This document shows, one piece after another, positions 1-10,635 of a stretch of DNA of 64,000 nt. Within the stretch, counting starts at the first letter, position 1, and each line of letters starts with the position of its first letter. The notes under the pieces are model-generated. The model worked only from the letters and a program-made list of their open reading frames with translations. It did no database searches and had not been told where the DNA came from. The stretch covers positions 32,683 to 96,682 of the forward strand of contig JASJCM010000003.1 of the NCBI GenBank assembly GCA_030065985.1, read 5' to 3'. The DNA is from Woeseiaceae bacterium (lineage in GTDB: Bacteria > Pseudomonadota > Gammaproteobacteria > Steroidobacterales > Woeseiaceae). Both the position numbers and the translations under genes were made by a program.

Positions 1-761
1 GACTGGCCGAGCTCCGCAACGTAGTCAGGAACGGGCTCATTGAGACAGGTCGAGTCGCGCTCGTCGAATCCGGCCATTACGCCGAGCAGGCGAGCAGCAT
101 CTTCGGCCGAGCGCGTAATGACGCCCGCCTGGTCGAGACTCGAGGCAAACGCGATCATCCCGTAGCGCGAGACGCGGCCGTAGGTCGGCTTGATCCCAAC
201 GGTCCCTGTCAGCGCCGCAGGCTGGCGGATCGAACCGCCCGTATCCGTTGCAGTGGCCGCAGGCGCCAAACGCGCAGCAACGGCTGCCGCCGAACCACCC
301 GACGAGCCACCAGGCGAACGGTCGAGATCCCAGGGATTCCTGACGGGCCCGAAAAAGCTCGTCTCATTCGACGAGCCCATCGCAAATTCATCCATGTTCG
401 CCTTGCCAAGGACGACAGCGCCCGCGGCGGCGAGTCGCTCGACGATCGTCGCATCGTAAGGCGATACAAAATTGTCCAGCATTCTGGAGCCGCAGGTCGT
501 CTTGACGCCACGCGTACAGAAAATGTCTTTGTGCACGATCGGCAGGCCGTTCAGGACGCCACCCTCGCCGGCCGCGCGTGCCTGATCCGCGCGCTCGGCC
601 GCGGCCAGCGCGTTATCGGACGTCACCGTGACGAAGGCATTGAGTTTCTCATCGTGCGCGGCAATGCGCTCGAGTAGCGACTGCGTCAGCTCAACCGACG
701 AATACTCACCGCTGTCCAGACCGGCCGCGAGCTCGGTCAGTGTTTTCGCGTGCAGGTCCAT
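1..761 (-). CDS. gatA: Glutamyl/aspartyl-tRNA amidotransferase subunit A (3' end cut by window)
   Basis: This subunit is the amidase of GatCAB. It releases ammonia from glutamine so that mischarged Glu-tRNA(Gln) or Asp-tRNA(Asn) can be converted to the correct aminoacyl-tRNA in the cytoplasm. About 253 N-terminal residues are present, starting [16 protein letters not shown]. The amidase-signature region is visible: the lysine of [10 protein letters not shown], then the glycine/serine-rich [17 protein letters not shown] stretch and [12 protein letters not shown], which carry the Ser-cisSer-Lys triad. The start codon shares one base with the gatC stop (TGATG), so the two are translationally coupled. 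The C-terminal half, and presumably gatB, lie beyond the left edge. Confidence 0.95.
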   Translation of the reverse strand, partial: MDLHAKTLTELAAGLDSGEYSSVELTQSLLERIAAHDEKLNAFVTVTSDNALAAAERADQARAAGEGGVLNGLPIVHKDIFCTRGVKTTCGSRMLDNFVSPYDATIVERLAAAGAVVLGKANMDEFAMGSSNETSFFGPVRNPWDLDRSPGGSSGGSAAAVAARLAPAATATDTGGSIRQPAALTGTVGIKPTYGRVSRYGMIAFASSLDQAGVITRSAEDAARLLGVMAGFDERDSTCLNEPVPDYVAELGQ

Positions 762-1048
762 CACTCGATGACCTTCGGCACGAGATACAGCCCATCGGTC
801 ACCGACGGGGCATTTTCCTGGAATCGATCGCGTTCGTCGGACTCGATGACGGCATCCGGGCGCAGGCGCTGGGCCACGTCGAGCGGGTGCGCCATCGGTA
901 CAACGCCCTCGGTGTCGGCTTCGGACAGATGGTCGACGAAATCCACGATTCGAGAAAGCTTGTCGACGAGTTCGGCATGCTCTTCGGGCTTTAATTTGAG
1001 GCGGGCCAGCGTCGCGATCTGCTGGACCTGGTCTTCAGTGAGTGACAC
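761..1048 (-). CDS. gatC: Glutamyl/aspartyl-tRNA amidotransferase subunit C
   Basis: A 95-residue protein of normal GatC length. It stabilises the GatA-GatB interface in the amidotransferase. The opening [19 protein letters not shown] and the later motif [17 protein letters not shown] are typical of the family. It is the first gene of gatC-gatA and is divergent from mreB, with about 145 bp between them. That gap holds a small hairpin with a GAAA loop (1096-1109) in the presumed gatC leader. Confidence 0.95.
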   Translation of the reverse strand: MSLTEDQVQQIATLARLKLKPEEHAELVDKLSRIVDFVDHLSEADTEGVVPMAHPLDVAQRLRPDAVIESDERDRFQENAPSVTDGLYLVPKVIE

Positions 1049-1130
1049 GGGGTTTTCCGGCCTGTTTCTGGGTTCTAGTCAGCGGTGTTTCGGGACCCGC
1101 GAAAGCGGGGACGCAATAATACACGCCGCC

Positions 1131-1159
1131 TTGTGGAAAGTCGTGCGCATTGCTAGATT
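1131..1159 (+). promoter_or_regulatory. Putative sigma-70 promoter of the mreB operon
   Basis: TTGTGG at 1131-1136, a 17-base spacer and TAGATT at 1154-1159, preceded by TG one base upstream (an extended -10). Transcription would begin near 1166, about 28 bases before the mreB start. The call rests on sequence match and spacing only. Confidence 0.5.
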
Positions 1160-1169
1160 ACGCCGTTAA

Positions 1170-2237
<1,068 letters not shown>

Positions 2238-2255
2238 TCTCCCCCACGCGGAACC

Positions 2256-3134
2256 ATGGTCGCGTCCCGGGGAAATAACAGCAGTCCAGCACGTATCCCG
2301 GCGCTGGGGCTCCGCGTCATCGTTCTGATTCTCGTCAGCATCGTGCTGATGTACCTCGATCACCGCCAGAATCACCTTGACGGCATTCGCCGCGGTATCG
2401 GCGCAGCCGTGTATCCCGTGCGCCTCCTGGTCGATGCCCCGGTGCGCTTCTGGGCCTGGCTCGGTGAGTCGACGACCTCGCGTAACGAGCTGGAGCTCGA
2501 ACTGGGGCGGCTGCAGGCGGAACGCCTGCTGACGAACGCGCGCCTGCAGCGCCTTACCGCGCTCGAAGCCGAGAATGCGAGGCTGCGCGCCCTGCTTGAG
2601 GCGCGTACGCGTGTGCGCGACGAAGTGCGCGTCGCGGAGATCATGGCCGTCGACGCGAATCCCTATGAGCACAATCTCGTGATCGATATCGGTACTCGCG
2701 ACGGCGTCTACGACGGCCAGGCCATCGTGGACGCGAATGGCGTCGTCGGCCAGGTCATCGAAACGGGCATCATGACGTCGCAGGCCGTGCTCATCAGCGA
2801 CGCCGACCACGCGCTCCCGGTCGAGGTAAACCGCAACGGGCTGCGCACGATCGCCGTCGGTACCGGCGAGATCGACAGACTCGACCTGCCCTTCCTGCCC
2901 AACAACGCGGACATTCGGGCAGGTGATCTGCTGGTGACTTCAGGCCTTGGCGGTGCATTCCCGTCCGGTTATCCGGTCGCCGTTGTCGATTCGGTCACGC
3001 GCATGCCGTCCGAACCGTTTGCAGACGTTTCCGCTACGCCATCAGCAGCGCTCGACCAGGTACGCGAGGTCATGCTCGTCTGGTCGGCGCCTCCCGTTGC
3101 GCCCGAGGACGACGTCGAGGAGGACAGCGAATGA
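2256..3134 (+). CDS. mreC: Rod shape-determining protein MreC
   Basis: A bitopic inner-membrane protein that links MreB to the periplasmic PBP2/RodA synthase. It is 292 residues long. One transmembrane helix (about residues 17-35) is followed by a coiled coil rich in Leu, Arg and Glu (about 70-115) and then the paired beta domains, with the typical GxxDGVYDGQAIVDANGVVGQV segment. The C-terminus is an acidic tail (EDDVEEDSE). The start lies 18 bases after mreB and the stop overlaps mreD by 4 bases. Confidence 0.96.
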   Translation: MVASRGNNSSPARIPALGLRVIVLILVSIVLMYLDHRQNHLDGIRRGIGAAVYPVRLLVDAPVRFWAWLGESTTSRNELELELGRLQAERLLTNARLQRLTALEAENARLRALLEARTRVRDEVRVAEIMAVDANPYEHNLVIDIGTRDGVYDGQAIVDANGVVGQVIETGIMTSQAVLISDADHALPVEVNRNGLRTIAVGTGEIDRLDLPFLPNNADIRAGDLLVTSGLGGAFPSGYPVAVVDSVTRMPSEPFADVSATPSAALDQVREVMLVWSAPPVAPEDDVEEDSE

Positions 3135-3616
3135 GCCGCGCCGAGCGCCGCCTGCCTGTACTCATCACGCTCCTCGTTGGCCTGATGCTGTCGATCATGC
3201 CGCTGCCCGATTCGGCCGAGCCTTTCCGGCCCGACTGGCTGGCATTGCTGCTGATCTTCTGGGCCATGCAGCTGCCGCGCAGCTGGAGCGTCGGCACGGC
3301 GTGGATCGTTGGGGTTGTCCTCGATGTCTCTTACGGCACGCTGCTCGGTCAACACGCCGTTGCGCTGTGTGTCATCGTCTTTATCACGGTGCGCTTCCAC
3401 CTGTTAATGCGTGTATTCCCGCTATCTCAGCTCACGCTGACCGTGTTCGCACTCCTCGCCTTGTACCAGTTCATCCTGTTCTGGATAAACGGTGTTGCCG
3501 GTGTCACGGCGCCGTCCATCACTTACTGGGCGCCGGTCATTACCGGTACCCTCCTCTGGCCGTTCTTCCACATGTTCCTCTCTGGCATCCGGTTCCGGCC
3601 GTCCTCCGGAGCCTAG
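3131..3616 (+). CDS. mreD: Rod shape-determining protein MreD
   Basis: A small polytopic inner-membrane protein of 161 residues with about five hydrophobic helices. It is the third member of the MreBCD shape complex. Sequence conservation in this family is low, so the call rests on topology, length, the RPDWLALLLIFWAM-type segment and its position between mreC and mrdA. The ATGA overlap with mreC indicates coupled translation. Confidence 0.93.
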   Translation: MSRAERRLPVLITLLVGLMLSIMPLPDSAEPFRPDWLALLLIFWAMQLPRSWSVGTAWIVGVVLDVSYGTLLGQHAVALCVIVFITVRFHLLMRVFPLSQLTLTVFALLALYQFILFWINGVAGVTAPSITYWAPVITGTLLWPFFHMFLSGIRFRPSSGA

Positions 3617-3621
3617 ACGAC

Positions 3622-5517
3622 GTGGCCAGCCTGCTTTCGCCAATCAAGGACGTCCACTCCGAACGTCGCCTGTTCATCGCCCGCGTCATCCTGTCATCCG
3701 TCGTATCCGTGCTGCTGCTTGGATTCGTGATCGTCAGGCTCGTGCAGCTGCAGGTCGTCGATCACGAGCTGTTCGCTGAGAAGTCGCAGGGCAACCGTGT
3801 CCGCATCGAACCCGTGCCGCCAATTCGCGGCCTCGTGTTCGATCGAAATGGGCGCGTCATTGCCGAGAACCTGCCCGCCTACCAGTTGGAGCTGATTCCG
3901 GAGCAGGTGGGCGATATTGATGACACGCTGTCGCGGCTTTCCGGGCTCGGGCTCATCGAGGAAGAGGAAATACCCCGCTTCAAGGAGCTCAGCCGCAGCG
4001 GGCCCCGATTCAAACCGGTCACGCTCAAATTCCGGCTGACTGACGAGGAAATCGCCAACTTCGCGATTCAGCGCCCGCGTTTCCCGGGCGTCGATTTTCG
4101 CCCGCGCCTCGTGCGCCATTACCCCAACGGGTCGGCGGTGGCGCATGCCGTAGGGTATGTCGGTGCATTGAGCACTGACGATCTGGAGCGCCTCGACCCT
4201 GCCGCCTACGCCGGCACATCCCACACGGGGAAGACCGGTGTCGAGAACGCTTTCGAGGCAGACTTGCATGGCGACGCCGGCTACCGTCACCTGATTACCA
4301 ATGCTCGCGGCCGTCAGATTCCGAGCAACACGAGCGAGCTTCTCGACACGCTGCCCGATGACCTGACTCCGGAACCCGGCGATAACGTCTACCTGAGCCT
4401 CGATCTTGACCTCCAGCTTGTCGCGACCCAGGCATTCGAAGGACGCCGTGGCGCGCTCGTCGCGCTGAACCCGAACACCGGAGAAATTCTCGCGCTTGTC
4501 AGTGCGCCATCGTTCGATCCAAACCTGTTCGCCGTTGGTATGAGTACCTCGCAGTATCGCGAGCTCAGTGAGAACCCGGACCGGCCCCTCTTCAACCGCG
4601 CCGTGCGCGGCGCTTATCCGCCGGGCTCGACGATCAAGCCGATGCTCGCGCTGGCGGCGCTCGAAACTGGCGCAACGAACCTGACACGCAAGAGCTTTTG
4701 CCGTGGCTTCTTTCAACTGCCCGGTGACGATCATCGCTACCGCGACTGGAAACCCGAGGGTCACGGTCCTGTCGATATTAGCGATGCTATTTCGCAATCC
4801 TGCGACGTGTACTTCTACGAGATCAGCGTGGACATCGGTATTGATGCCATGCATGACTACCTCTCGCGATTCGGGCTCGGGATGCAGACAGGTATCGACA
4901 CCGGTGGCGAACATGAAGGGCTCGTCCCTTCGAGGGAATGGAAGCGGCGGTCATTCCGTGACCGCGATGACAAGCGCTGGTATCACGGCGAAACCGTTAT
5001 CGCTTCGATCGGCCAGGGCTACATGCTGGCCACACCGCTGCAGCTCGCTAACGCGATCGCGGCCGTCGGGACGCGCGGCAAGCGTTTCAAACCTTACATT
5101 GTTGCCGCGGTCGAGGATCCGCTGACGAGTTCACGCCACCTGACGCAGCCGCAGCCGCTGCCCGATGTAGAGATCAGCAGCGACTTCTACTGGGACAATG
5201 TCATCAACGCGATGAATGACGTGCTGCAAGGTGAGCGTGGGACGGCGCGTGCCGTCGGTTACGGCGCCCCGTACCGCATGGCCGGCAAGAGCGGTACGGC
5301 GCAAGTCATTACGGTCGCCCAGGACGAAGAGTACGACGAGCTGGAACTCGAGGAGCGCCAGCGAGATCACGCCTTGTTTGTATCGTTTGCGCCGCTCGAT
5401 GACCCGCAGATCGCCGTCGCGCTCATTGTAGAAAACGGCGAGAGCGGCAGTAATGTCGCCGCGCCGATTGCCAGAACCGTGATGGACGCGTGGCTGGGGT
5501 ACGACGATGCGCCTTAG
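3622..5517 (+). CDS. mrdA: Peptidoglycan D,D-transpeptidase PBP2
   Basis: The transpeptidase of the elongasome cross-links new glycan strands made by RodA. I chose the GTG start at 3622 because GGAG lies about 10 bases upstream and the protein then has the expected short cytoplasmic N-terminus and a membrane anchor (about residues 15-37). That gives 631 residues. The dimerisation region (VPPIRGLVFDRNGRVIAEN) precedes the transpeptidase domain. Catalytic motifs are S336-T-I-K339, the SQSCD motif and K556-S-G-T559. The stop overlaps the rodA start by 11 bases. Confidence 0.96.
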   Translation: MASLLSPIKDVHSERRLFIARVILSSVVSVLLLGFVIVRLVQLQVVDHELFAEKSQGNRVRIEPVPPIRGLVFDRNGRVIAENLPAYQLELIPEQVGDIDDTLSRLSGLGLIEEEEIPRFKELSRSGPRFKPVTLKFRLTDEEIANFAIQRPRFPGVDFRPRLVRHYPNGSAVAHAVGYVGALSTDDLERLDPAAYAGTSHTGKTGVENAFEADLHGDAGYRHLITNARGRQIPSNTSELLDTLPDDLTPEPGDNVYLSLDLDLQLVATQAFEGRRGALVALNPNTGEILALVSAPSFDPNLFAVGMSTSQYRELSENPDRPLFNRAVRGAYPPGSTIKPMLALAALETGATNLTRKSFCRGFFQLPGDDHRYRDWKPEGHGPVDISDAISQSCDVYFYEISVDIGIDAMHDYLSRFGLGMQTGIDTGGEHEGLVPSREWKRRSFRDRDDKRWYHGETVIASIGQGYMLATPLQLANAIAAVGTRGKRFKPYIVAAVEDPLTSSRHLTQPQPLPDVEISSDFYWDNVINAMNDVLQGERGTARAVGYGAPYRMAGKSGTAQVITVAQDEEYDELELEERQRDHALFVSFAPLDDPQIAVALIVENGESGSNVAAPIARTVMDAWLGYDDAP

Positions 5518-6646
5518 CGATACGCAGCGACTCATCGCACCAAAGTCCGCGCCACTAAATGACTTCGCGCGCCTAATGCGCAAGCTGCACGTAGACGGGC
5601 CGCTGCTCGTCGGTCTTCTGCTGATCTGCGGCCTCGGGTTGTTCGTCCTGTATAGCGCCGTTGGTGAAAGTAACCGGCTGCTCATGAACCAGGTCGTGCG
5701 CCTCGGCGTCGCGTTCGTCGCGATGCTGATCGTCGCGCAGCTTCCGCCAGGGTTCCTGCGCCGCTGGACACCCTGGGGTTATATGCTCGGCCTTTTACTG
5801 CTCGTCCTCGTGCTGTTCAAGGGCGAAGTCGGACAGGGCGCGCGGCGCTGGCTCGACATCGGCATCCGCTTCCAGCCGTCGGAGGCCATGAAGCTCGGCG
5901 TGCCGATGATGGCTGCATGGTTCCTGCACGACAGACAGATTCCGCCGAAGCTCGGACACATCGCGATTATCGCGGTCATGATCGTTGTGCCTACCATCCT
6001 GATCGCCCGGCAACCGGATCTCGGCACGTCGCTGCTAATCGCGGCATCGGGAATCATCGTCATCATTCTGGCCGGCATGTCATTCCGCCTGATTGTCGGC
6101 CTGGGCATCGCCGCAATCCCGGGCGCACTCGTGCTCTGGAATTTCATGAAGGACTATCAGAAGCAGCGCGTCCTGACGCTGCTCGACCCGGACAGTGACC
6201 CGCTTGGCGCGGGCTACAACATTATTCAATCGAAAATCGCGATCGGCTCCGGCGGCACCTTCGGCAAAGGCTGGACGAACGGGTCCCAGGCCCAGCTCGA
6301 ATTCCTGCCGGAACGCGACACGGATTTCATTTTTGCGGTGCTTGGCGAGGAATTCGGGCTGCTCGGTGCGCTGACGCTGCTCGTCCTGTACATGTTCGTG
6401 ATCGCACGCGGCCTGTATATCGCGGTGCAGGCACACGACACCTATTCCCGCTTGCTCGCCGGGTCTATCAGCCTGACGTTCATGGTCTACGTCTTCGTCA
6501 ACACCGCGATGGTGACCGGACTCGTACCGGTCGTCGGGGTGCCGCTGCCGCTGGTCAGTTTTGGCGGCACGTCGATGGTGACGCTGATGGCTGGTTTCGG
6601 TATTCTCATGTCCATTCACTCGCACCGGAAACTGTTGCCGCACTGA
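5507..6646 (+). CDS. rodA: Peptidoglycan glycosyltransferase RodA
   Basis: A SEDS-family membrane glycosyltransferase that polymerises lipid II, paired with PBP2. It is 379 residues long with about ten transmembrane segments. The SEDS hallmarks are present: GQGARRWLDIGIRFQPSEAMKL, ARQPDLGTSLL and VGVPLPLVSFGGTSM. The N-terminus is about 20 residues longer than in Escherichia coli if ATG 5507 is used. An internal ATG just before RKLHVDGPLL is an alternative start. Its stop shares one base with the mltB start. Confidence 0.96.
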   Translation: MRLSDTQRLIAPKSAPLNDFARLMRKLHVDGPLLVGLLLICGLGLFVLYSAVGESNRLLMNQVVRLGVAFVAMLIVAQLPPGFLRRWTPWGYMLGLLLLVLVLFKGEVGQGARRWLDIGIRFQPSEAMKLGVPMMAAWFLHDRQIPPKLGHIAIIAVMIVVPTILIARQPDLGTSLLIAASGIIVIILAGMSFRLIVGLGIAAIPGALVLWNFMKDYQKQRVLTLLDPDSDPLGAGYNIIQSKIAIGSGGTFGKGWTNGSQAQLEFLPERDTDFIFAVLGEEFGLLGALTLLVLYMFVIARGLYIAVQAHDTYSRLLAGSISLTFMVYVFVNTAMVTGLVPVVGVPLPLVSFGGTSMVTLMAGFGILMSIHSHRKLLPH

Positions 6647-7656
6647 TGACAATTCGCCTACTCGCAGTCGCTGCAATCCTCTTCGTTTCCGTCTCCTGCT
6701 CGCAAGCTGCCGAAGACGCGCACGTCGATGTGACGCGCCCGAATGTCGCTGCGTTCATCGATGAGATGGTCGACGAGCACGGCTTTGACCGTGACGCGCT
6801 TGCCGCAACGCTGGGCAAGGCGAAGATCAAGCAGTCAATCATTCGCAAGATCTCGACGCCCGCTGAAAAGAAACTCTCCTGGGGTGAGTACCGCGAGATC
6901 TTCATAACGAAAGAGCGTATTCGCGCGGGCACGGAATTCTGGCTCGAGAATCGCGAGATGCTCGAACGTATACAAAAGGAAACCGGCGTTTCGGTCGAAA
7001 TGATTGTCGGCATTATCGGCGTCGAAACCTACTACGGTCGGATCACGGGCAGGGACCGGGTTATCGATGCACTATCGACGCTGGCGTTCGACTACCCTCC
7101 TCGGCAGAAATTCTTCCGCAACGAGCTGGTGCAGTTTCTGATCCTCGCGCGCGAGGAGGAACTCGACGCGACGTCACCGGTTGGCTCCTACGCAGGCGCG
7201 ATGGGCAGGCCGCAGTTCATGCCATCGAGCTTCCGCGCCTACGCCGTTGACGCAACGGGCGACGGGAAGCGCGATATCTGGAACAACTGGGCAGACGTCG
7301 CAGGCAGCGTCGCCAATTACTTCGTCGAGCACGGCTGGCAGTCGGGTGAGGAAGTTACCTCGCCAGCCACACTCGGCAGCCGTTGGGCAGGTGACGTGCC
7401 CACGCCTCGCAACACGTTGACACCGACGGAAACCGTCGAGTCTCTGAGCAACAAGGGTGTTGTGTTCGCAACCGACCTGGCCGACGACAGCAAGACCGAG
7501 CTGCTTACGTACGAGGGTGACAACGGCACCGAACACTGGGTCGGCTTCCACAATTTCTTCGTCATTACGAAGTACAACCGCAGCGTCATGTACGCGCTGG
7601 CTGCCCACCAGCTTGGCCAGGAGATCGCCCGCGAGGTAGCGGCCGATGCGGGCTAG
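6646..7656 (+). CDS. mltB: Lytic murein transglycosylase B
   Basis: A periplasmic or lipid-anchored lytic transglycosylase that cleaves glycan strands to 1,6-anhydromuropeptides. It is 336 residues long. The N-terminus has a signal with a lipobox-like VSVSC, so membrane anchoring is likely. The catalytic glutamate lies in GIIGVETYYGRITGRDRV, and FDYPPRQKFFRNELVQFL and GAMGRPQFMPSSFRAYAVD are characteristic of the MltB/SltB family. The gene overlaps rlpA by 11 bases. Confidence 0.95.
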   Translation: MTIRLLAVAAILFVSVSCSQAAEDAHVDVTRPNVAAFIDEMVDEHGFDRDALAATLGKAKIKQSIIRKISTPAEKKLSWGEYREIFITKERIRAGTEFWLENREMLERIQKETGVSVEMIVGIIGVETYYGRITGRDRVIDALSTLAFDYPPRQKFFRNELVQFLILAREEELDATSPVGSYAGAMGRPQFMPSSFRAYAVDATGDGKRDIWNNWADVAGSVANYFVEHGWQSGEEVTSPATLGSRWAGDVPTPRNTLTPTETVESLSNKGVVFATDLADDSKTELLTYEGDNGTEHWVGFHNFFVITKYNRSVMYALAAHQLGQEIAREVAADAG

Positions 7657-8503
7657 CCTCCCGCTCCTGACACTAACGCTGGTCGCCGTCGCCGGCTGTG
7701 GCGGCAGCAAGGTACGAGGCGACGGTCCGCCGTCGGGCAGCGTGAGCATTCCCGACCTTCCCGGCGATGCCGTGCCAAGACCCGAACCACGTAGCAGGTA
7801 CGGCAATGGACCCGTCTACGAGGTGCTGGGCAAGCGCTACACCGTGATGAACACGGCAAGGGACTACCAGGAACGCGGCGTCGCGTCCTGGTACGGCAAA
7901 AAGTTTCACGGCAATCTGACGTCGAATCGCGAGACGTACAACATGTACGCGATGACGGCAGCGCACAAGACGCTGCCGTTGCCGACCTACGTGCGTGTGC
8001 GCAACCTGCGTAACGACAAGTCTGTCGTCGTGCGCGTCAACGACCGCGGCCCGTTCGTCCACAATCGCATCATCGACCTCTCTTATGCCGCGGCGCTCAA
8101 GCTCGACATGGTCCAGGACGGTACGAGCCTGGTGGAGGTCACGGCCATCAACTTCGACGAGCCGGCGGGTCCCCGACCAACCCGATCGACTGGCGTCGGC
8201 AAAACGCCTCCCGCAGCCGGCACCGAACCCGACCCGGTCGACAGCAAACCGACTCCTTCGATTACGTCGAACCTCGTCTATGTGCAGGTTGGCGCGTTTG
8301 GCGACCGCGCAAACGCAGAGCGTCGCCTTGGCGCCCTGTCGCTGGCTGGCATCGAGAAGGCCTTCATTCACGAGGAACGCGCGCCGGAGCGGACGCTGTA
8401 CCGCGTGCGCATCGGTCCCGTGGACGACGTGATCCAGTACGACATCCTGGTCGAGGAACTCGAGAACATCGGTATCATCGATCCATACCTAATTACCGAA
8501 TAG
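7646..8503 (+). CDS. rlpA: Septal ring lytic transglycosylase RlpA family lipoprotein
   Basis: An outer-membrane lipoprotein of 285 residues that acts on denuded glycan strands. The lipobox is VAVAGC after a short hydrophobic signal. The double-psi beta-barrel is seen at about residues 70-160 (VASWYGKKFHGNLTSNRETY; VVVRVNDRGPFVHNRIIDLSYAAA). A Pro/Thr-rich linker leads to a C-terminal SPOR domain (VYVQVGAFGDRANAERRLG), which binds denuded peptidoglycan at the septum. It follows mltB in the same transcription unit, as in many gammaproteobacteria. Confidence 0.95.
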   Translation: MRASLPLLTLTLVAVAGCGGSKVRGDGPPSGSVSIPDLPGDAVPRPEPRSRYGNGPVYEVLGKRYTVMNTARDYQERGVASWYGKKFHGNLTSNRETYNMYAMTAAHKTLPLPTYVRVRNLRNDKSVVVRVNDRGPFVHNRIIDLSYAAALKLDMVQDGTSLVEVTAINFDEPAGPRPTRSTGVGKTPPAAGTEPDPVDSKPTPSITSNLVYVQVGAFGDRANAERRLGALSLAGIEKAFIHEERAPERTLYRVRIGPVDDVIQYDILVEELENIGIIDPYLITE

Positions 8504-8550
8504 CCGCGTACAATACGCGCCCGAAGCCAATACCCGATTTACGAGGCCCC

Positions 8551-9696
8551 ATGTCGCAGCGTCTGTCTTTTGTTTTCGCTCTCTTAGCTTTTCTCTTAAT
8601 TTCAAATAGTTACGCTCAGGGACAAATGCCGGTCCCGGCACCGCCGATCATCGGTGCCAAGAGCTATCTCGTTATCGATGCGACGACGGGCCATGAACTG
8701 GCGACACTCGACCCCGATGTGGCGCTCGCGCCGGCGAGCCTGACCAAGCTCATGACGGCTTACGTCGTCTTCAAGGCACTGAAGCAGGGCCAGATCCAGC
8801 TTCAGGACGAAACGACTATCTCGGAAAAGGCCTGGCGCACGGAAGGCTCACGCATGTTTGTCGAAGTTGGCAAACGCGTGAAAATTGAGGACCTCCTCCT
8901 CGGCATGATCGTCCAGTCGGGCAATGATGCGAGCGTGGCGCTTGCCGAGCACATTGCCGGCACCGAAGACGTGTTTGCCCAGATGATGAACCAGTATGCG
9001 TCGCAACTCGGCATGCTCTCGAGCAGTTTCCGCAATGCGACCGGACTGCCGGCGGAGGGCCATGTGACGACGGCGCGTGACCTTGCGACACTGGCGCGCG
9101 CGATTATCGAGGAGTTCCCGGAGTACTACGCATGGTATGCCGTCAAGGAATACACGTTTAACGACATCAAGCAGCCGAATCGCAACCGTCTGTTGTGGCG
9201 TGACGCATCGGTCGATGGTCTGAAGACTGGCCATACCGATGACGCGGGCTATTGCCTCGTCTCGTCGGCCAGTCGCGACGGCATGCGCATCATTTCGGTT
9301 GTTATGGGCACGTCCAGCGACAAGGCGCGCAGCGATGGCAGCCAGGCTTTGATTAATTATGGTTACCGCTTCTTCGAGACGCGCTTGTTGTACAAGGCTG
9401 GCGAGGAAGTAACGACTGCGCGCGTGTGGAAATCGGCAAACGAGACATCGCGCCTCGGCGTTCTCGAAGACCTCTACATAACAGTGCGACGCGGCGCTTA
9501 CGATCAGCTCGAGTCGACACTGGACATTCCCGCTATCGTCGAGGCTCCGCTCTCGACCGGGCAGCCAATCGCTGAATTGCGTATCAGCCTGGGCAACAGC
9601 GAAGTCCTTCGCACGCCGCTGCGCGCGCTCGATGACAACCCCACGGGTTCGATGTGGCAGCGCATGCGCGACGGCGTGAGTCTCTGGTTCGAGTAA
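8551..9696 (+). CDS. dacA: D-alanyl-D-alanine carboxypeptidase (PBP5/6 type)
   Basis: This enzyme removes the terminal D-Ala from pentapeptides on the outer face of the inner membrane. It is 381 residues long with a cleavable signal ending near SYAQG. Penicillin-binding motifs are S63-L-T-K66, S123-G-N125 and K225-T-G227. A beta-rich C-terminal domain is followed by an amphipathic anchor (MWQRMRDGVSLWFE). A GAGG ribosome-binding site precedes ATG 8551. TACAAT at 8509-8514 in the 47-base gap could be a -10 for an internal promoter. Confidence 0.96.
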   Translation: MSQRLSFVFALLAFLLISNSYAQGQMPVPAPPIIGAKSYLVIDATTGHELATLDPDVALAPASLTKLMTAYVVFKALKQGQIQLQDETTISEKAWRTEGSRMFVEVGKRVKIEDLLLGMIVQSGNDASVALAEHIAGTEDVFAQMMNQYASQLGMLSSSFRNATGLPAEGHVTTARDLATLARAIIEEFPEYYAWYAVKEYTFNDIKQPNRNRLLWRDASVDGLKTGHTDDAGYCLVSSASRDGMRIISVVMGTSSDKARSDGSQALINYGYRFFETRLLYKAGEEVTTARVWKSANETSRLGVLEDLYITVRRGAYDQLESTLDIPAIVEAPLSTGQPIAELRISLGNSEVLRTPLRALDDNPTGSMWQRMRDGVSLWFE

Positions 9697-9699
9697 CGC

Positions 9700-9963
9700 A
9701 TGTCCGAAGCGTCGGCAATCGAGTTTCCGTGCCAGTTCCCCATCAAGATGATGGGTCGCGATACACCTGAGTTTCGCGCCACAGCGCGAGCGCTGGTCGA
9801 GAAGCACGCCGGTCCCGTGGCCGATGATGCGGTGCAGGCTGCGCTGAGCCGCAATGCGCGCTTCGTGTCAGTTACCGTAACCATCACCGCCGAGAGCCAG
9901 GAGCAGCTCGACAGTATCTACCGGGACGTCACGTCTCACGACGACGTTCTCATGGCGCTGTGA
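9700..9963 (+). CDS. ybeD: YbeD/DUF493 family protein
   Basis: A small cytoplasmic protein of 87 residues with an ACT-like regulatory fold in the known family member. IEFPCQFPIKMMG at the N-terminus and SVTVTITAESQEQLDSIYRDV in the middle are family features. The exact role is unknown, but it sits between dacA and lipB in most gammaproteobacteria, as here. Its stop overlaps the lipB GTG start. Confidence 0.92.
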   Translation: MSEASAIEFPCQFPIKMMGRDTPEFRATARALVEKHAGPVADDAVQAALSRNARFVSVTVTITAESQEQLDSIYRDVTSHDDVLMAL

Positions 9964-10571
9964 AGACCAGCTTCCTCGGTCGCGAAGACTACGTGCCGCT
10001 ATGGCACGCGATGCAGGCTTTCACCGACGAACGCGACGAGTCGACGCCCGACGAAATCTGGTTTTGCGAGCACCCGCCCGTTTTTACGATGGGCCTGAAC
10101 GCGGCTGAAGAACACTTGCTCGCACCCGGCGATATTCCTGTCGTGCAGATCGACCGCGGCGGCCAGGTCACTTTTCACGGGCCGGGGCAGCTCATGGTCT
10201 ACCCGTTGATCGACATCCGGCGAGCCGGCATCGGCGTGCGCACGCTGGTCACGGCACTGGAGCAGAGCGTCGTGGACCTTGTCGCCGAATTCGGAATCGA
10301 CGCGGCTGCAAAGCCCGAGGCCCCCGGGGTTTACGTAAACAACGACAAGCTGGCGAGCGTCGGCTTGAGGATTCGACGTGGGTCGAGCTTTCACGGCATG
10401 GCCCTGAATGTCGATGCCGACCTCGAACCTTTCTCAAGAATCAATCCCTGCGGCTACAAGGGACTTGAAATGACGGACCTCAAAGCGCTCGGCATCAACC
10501 TTGATCTTGAACAGACCGCTGACAGGTTGCTACCGCATTTCCTGCGACACCTTGGGCTCGATGTCGAATGA
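9960..10571 (+). CDS. lipB: Octanoyl-[ACP]:protein N-octanoyltransferase LipB
   Basis: LipB moves octanoate from acyl carrier protein to lipoyl-domain lysines, the first step of lipoate assembly. Targets include the GcvH encoded at 31.8-32.1 kb. The protein has 203 residues from GTG 9960. Family motifs are DRGGQVTFHGPGQLMVYP, the lysine of NNDKLASVGLRI (K130) and the catalytic cysteine of INPCGYKGLEMTD (C164). The usual partner lipA does not follow. The next gene is on the other strand. Confidence 0.96.
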   Translation: MKTSFLGREDYVPLWHAMQAFTDERDESTPDEIWFCEHPPVFTMGLNAAEEHLLAPGDIPVVQIDRGGQVTFHGPGQLMVYPLIDIRRAGIGVRTLVTALEQSVVDLVAEFGIDAAAKPEAPGVYVNNDKLASVGLRIRRGSSFHGMALNVDADLEPFSRINPCGYKGLEMTDLKALGINLDLEQTADRLLPHFLRHLGLDVE

Positions 10572-10635
10572 AGATGCCAGCCATCGACATTGGGCTTCTA
10601 ATCGCGCCGCCTGGATTTAACTGACTCGGGCTTGT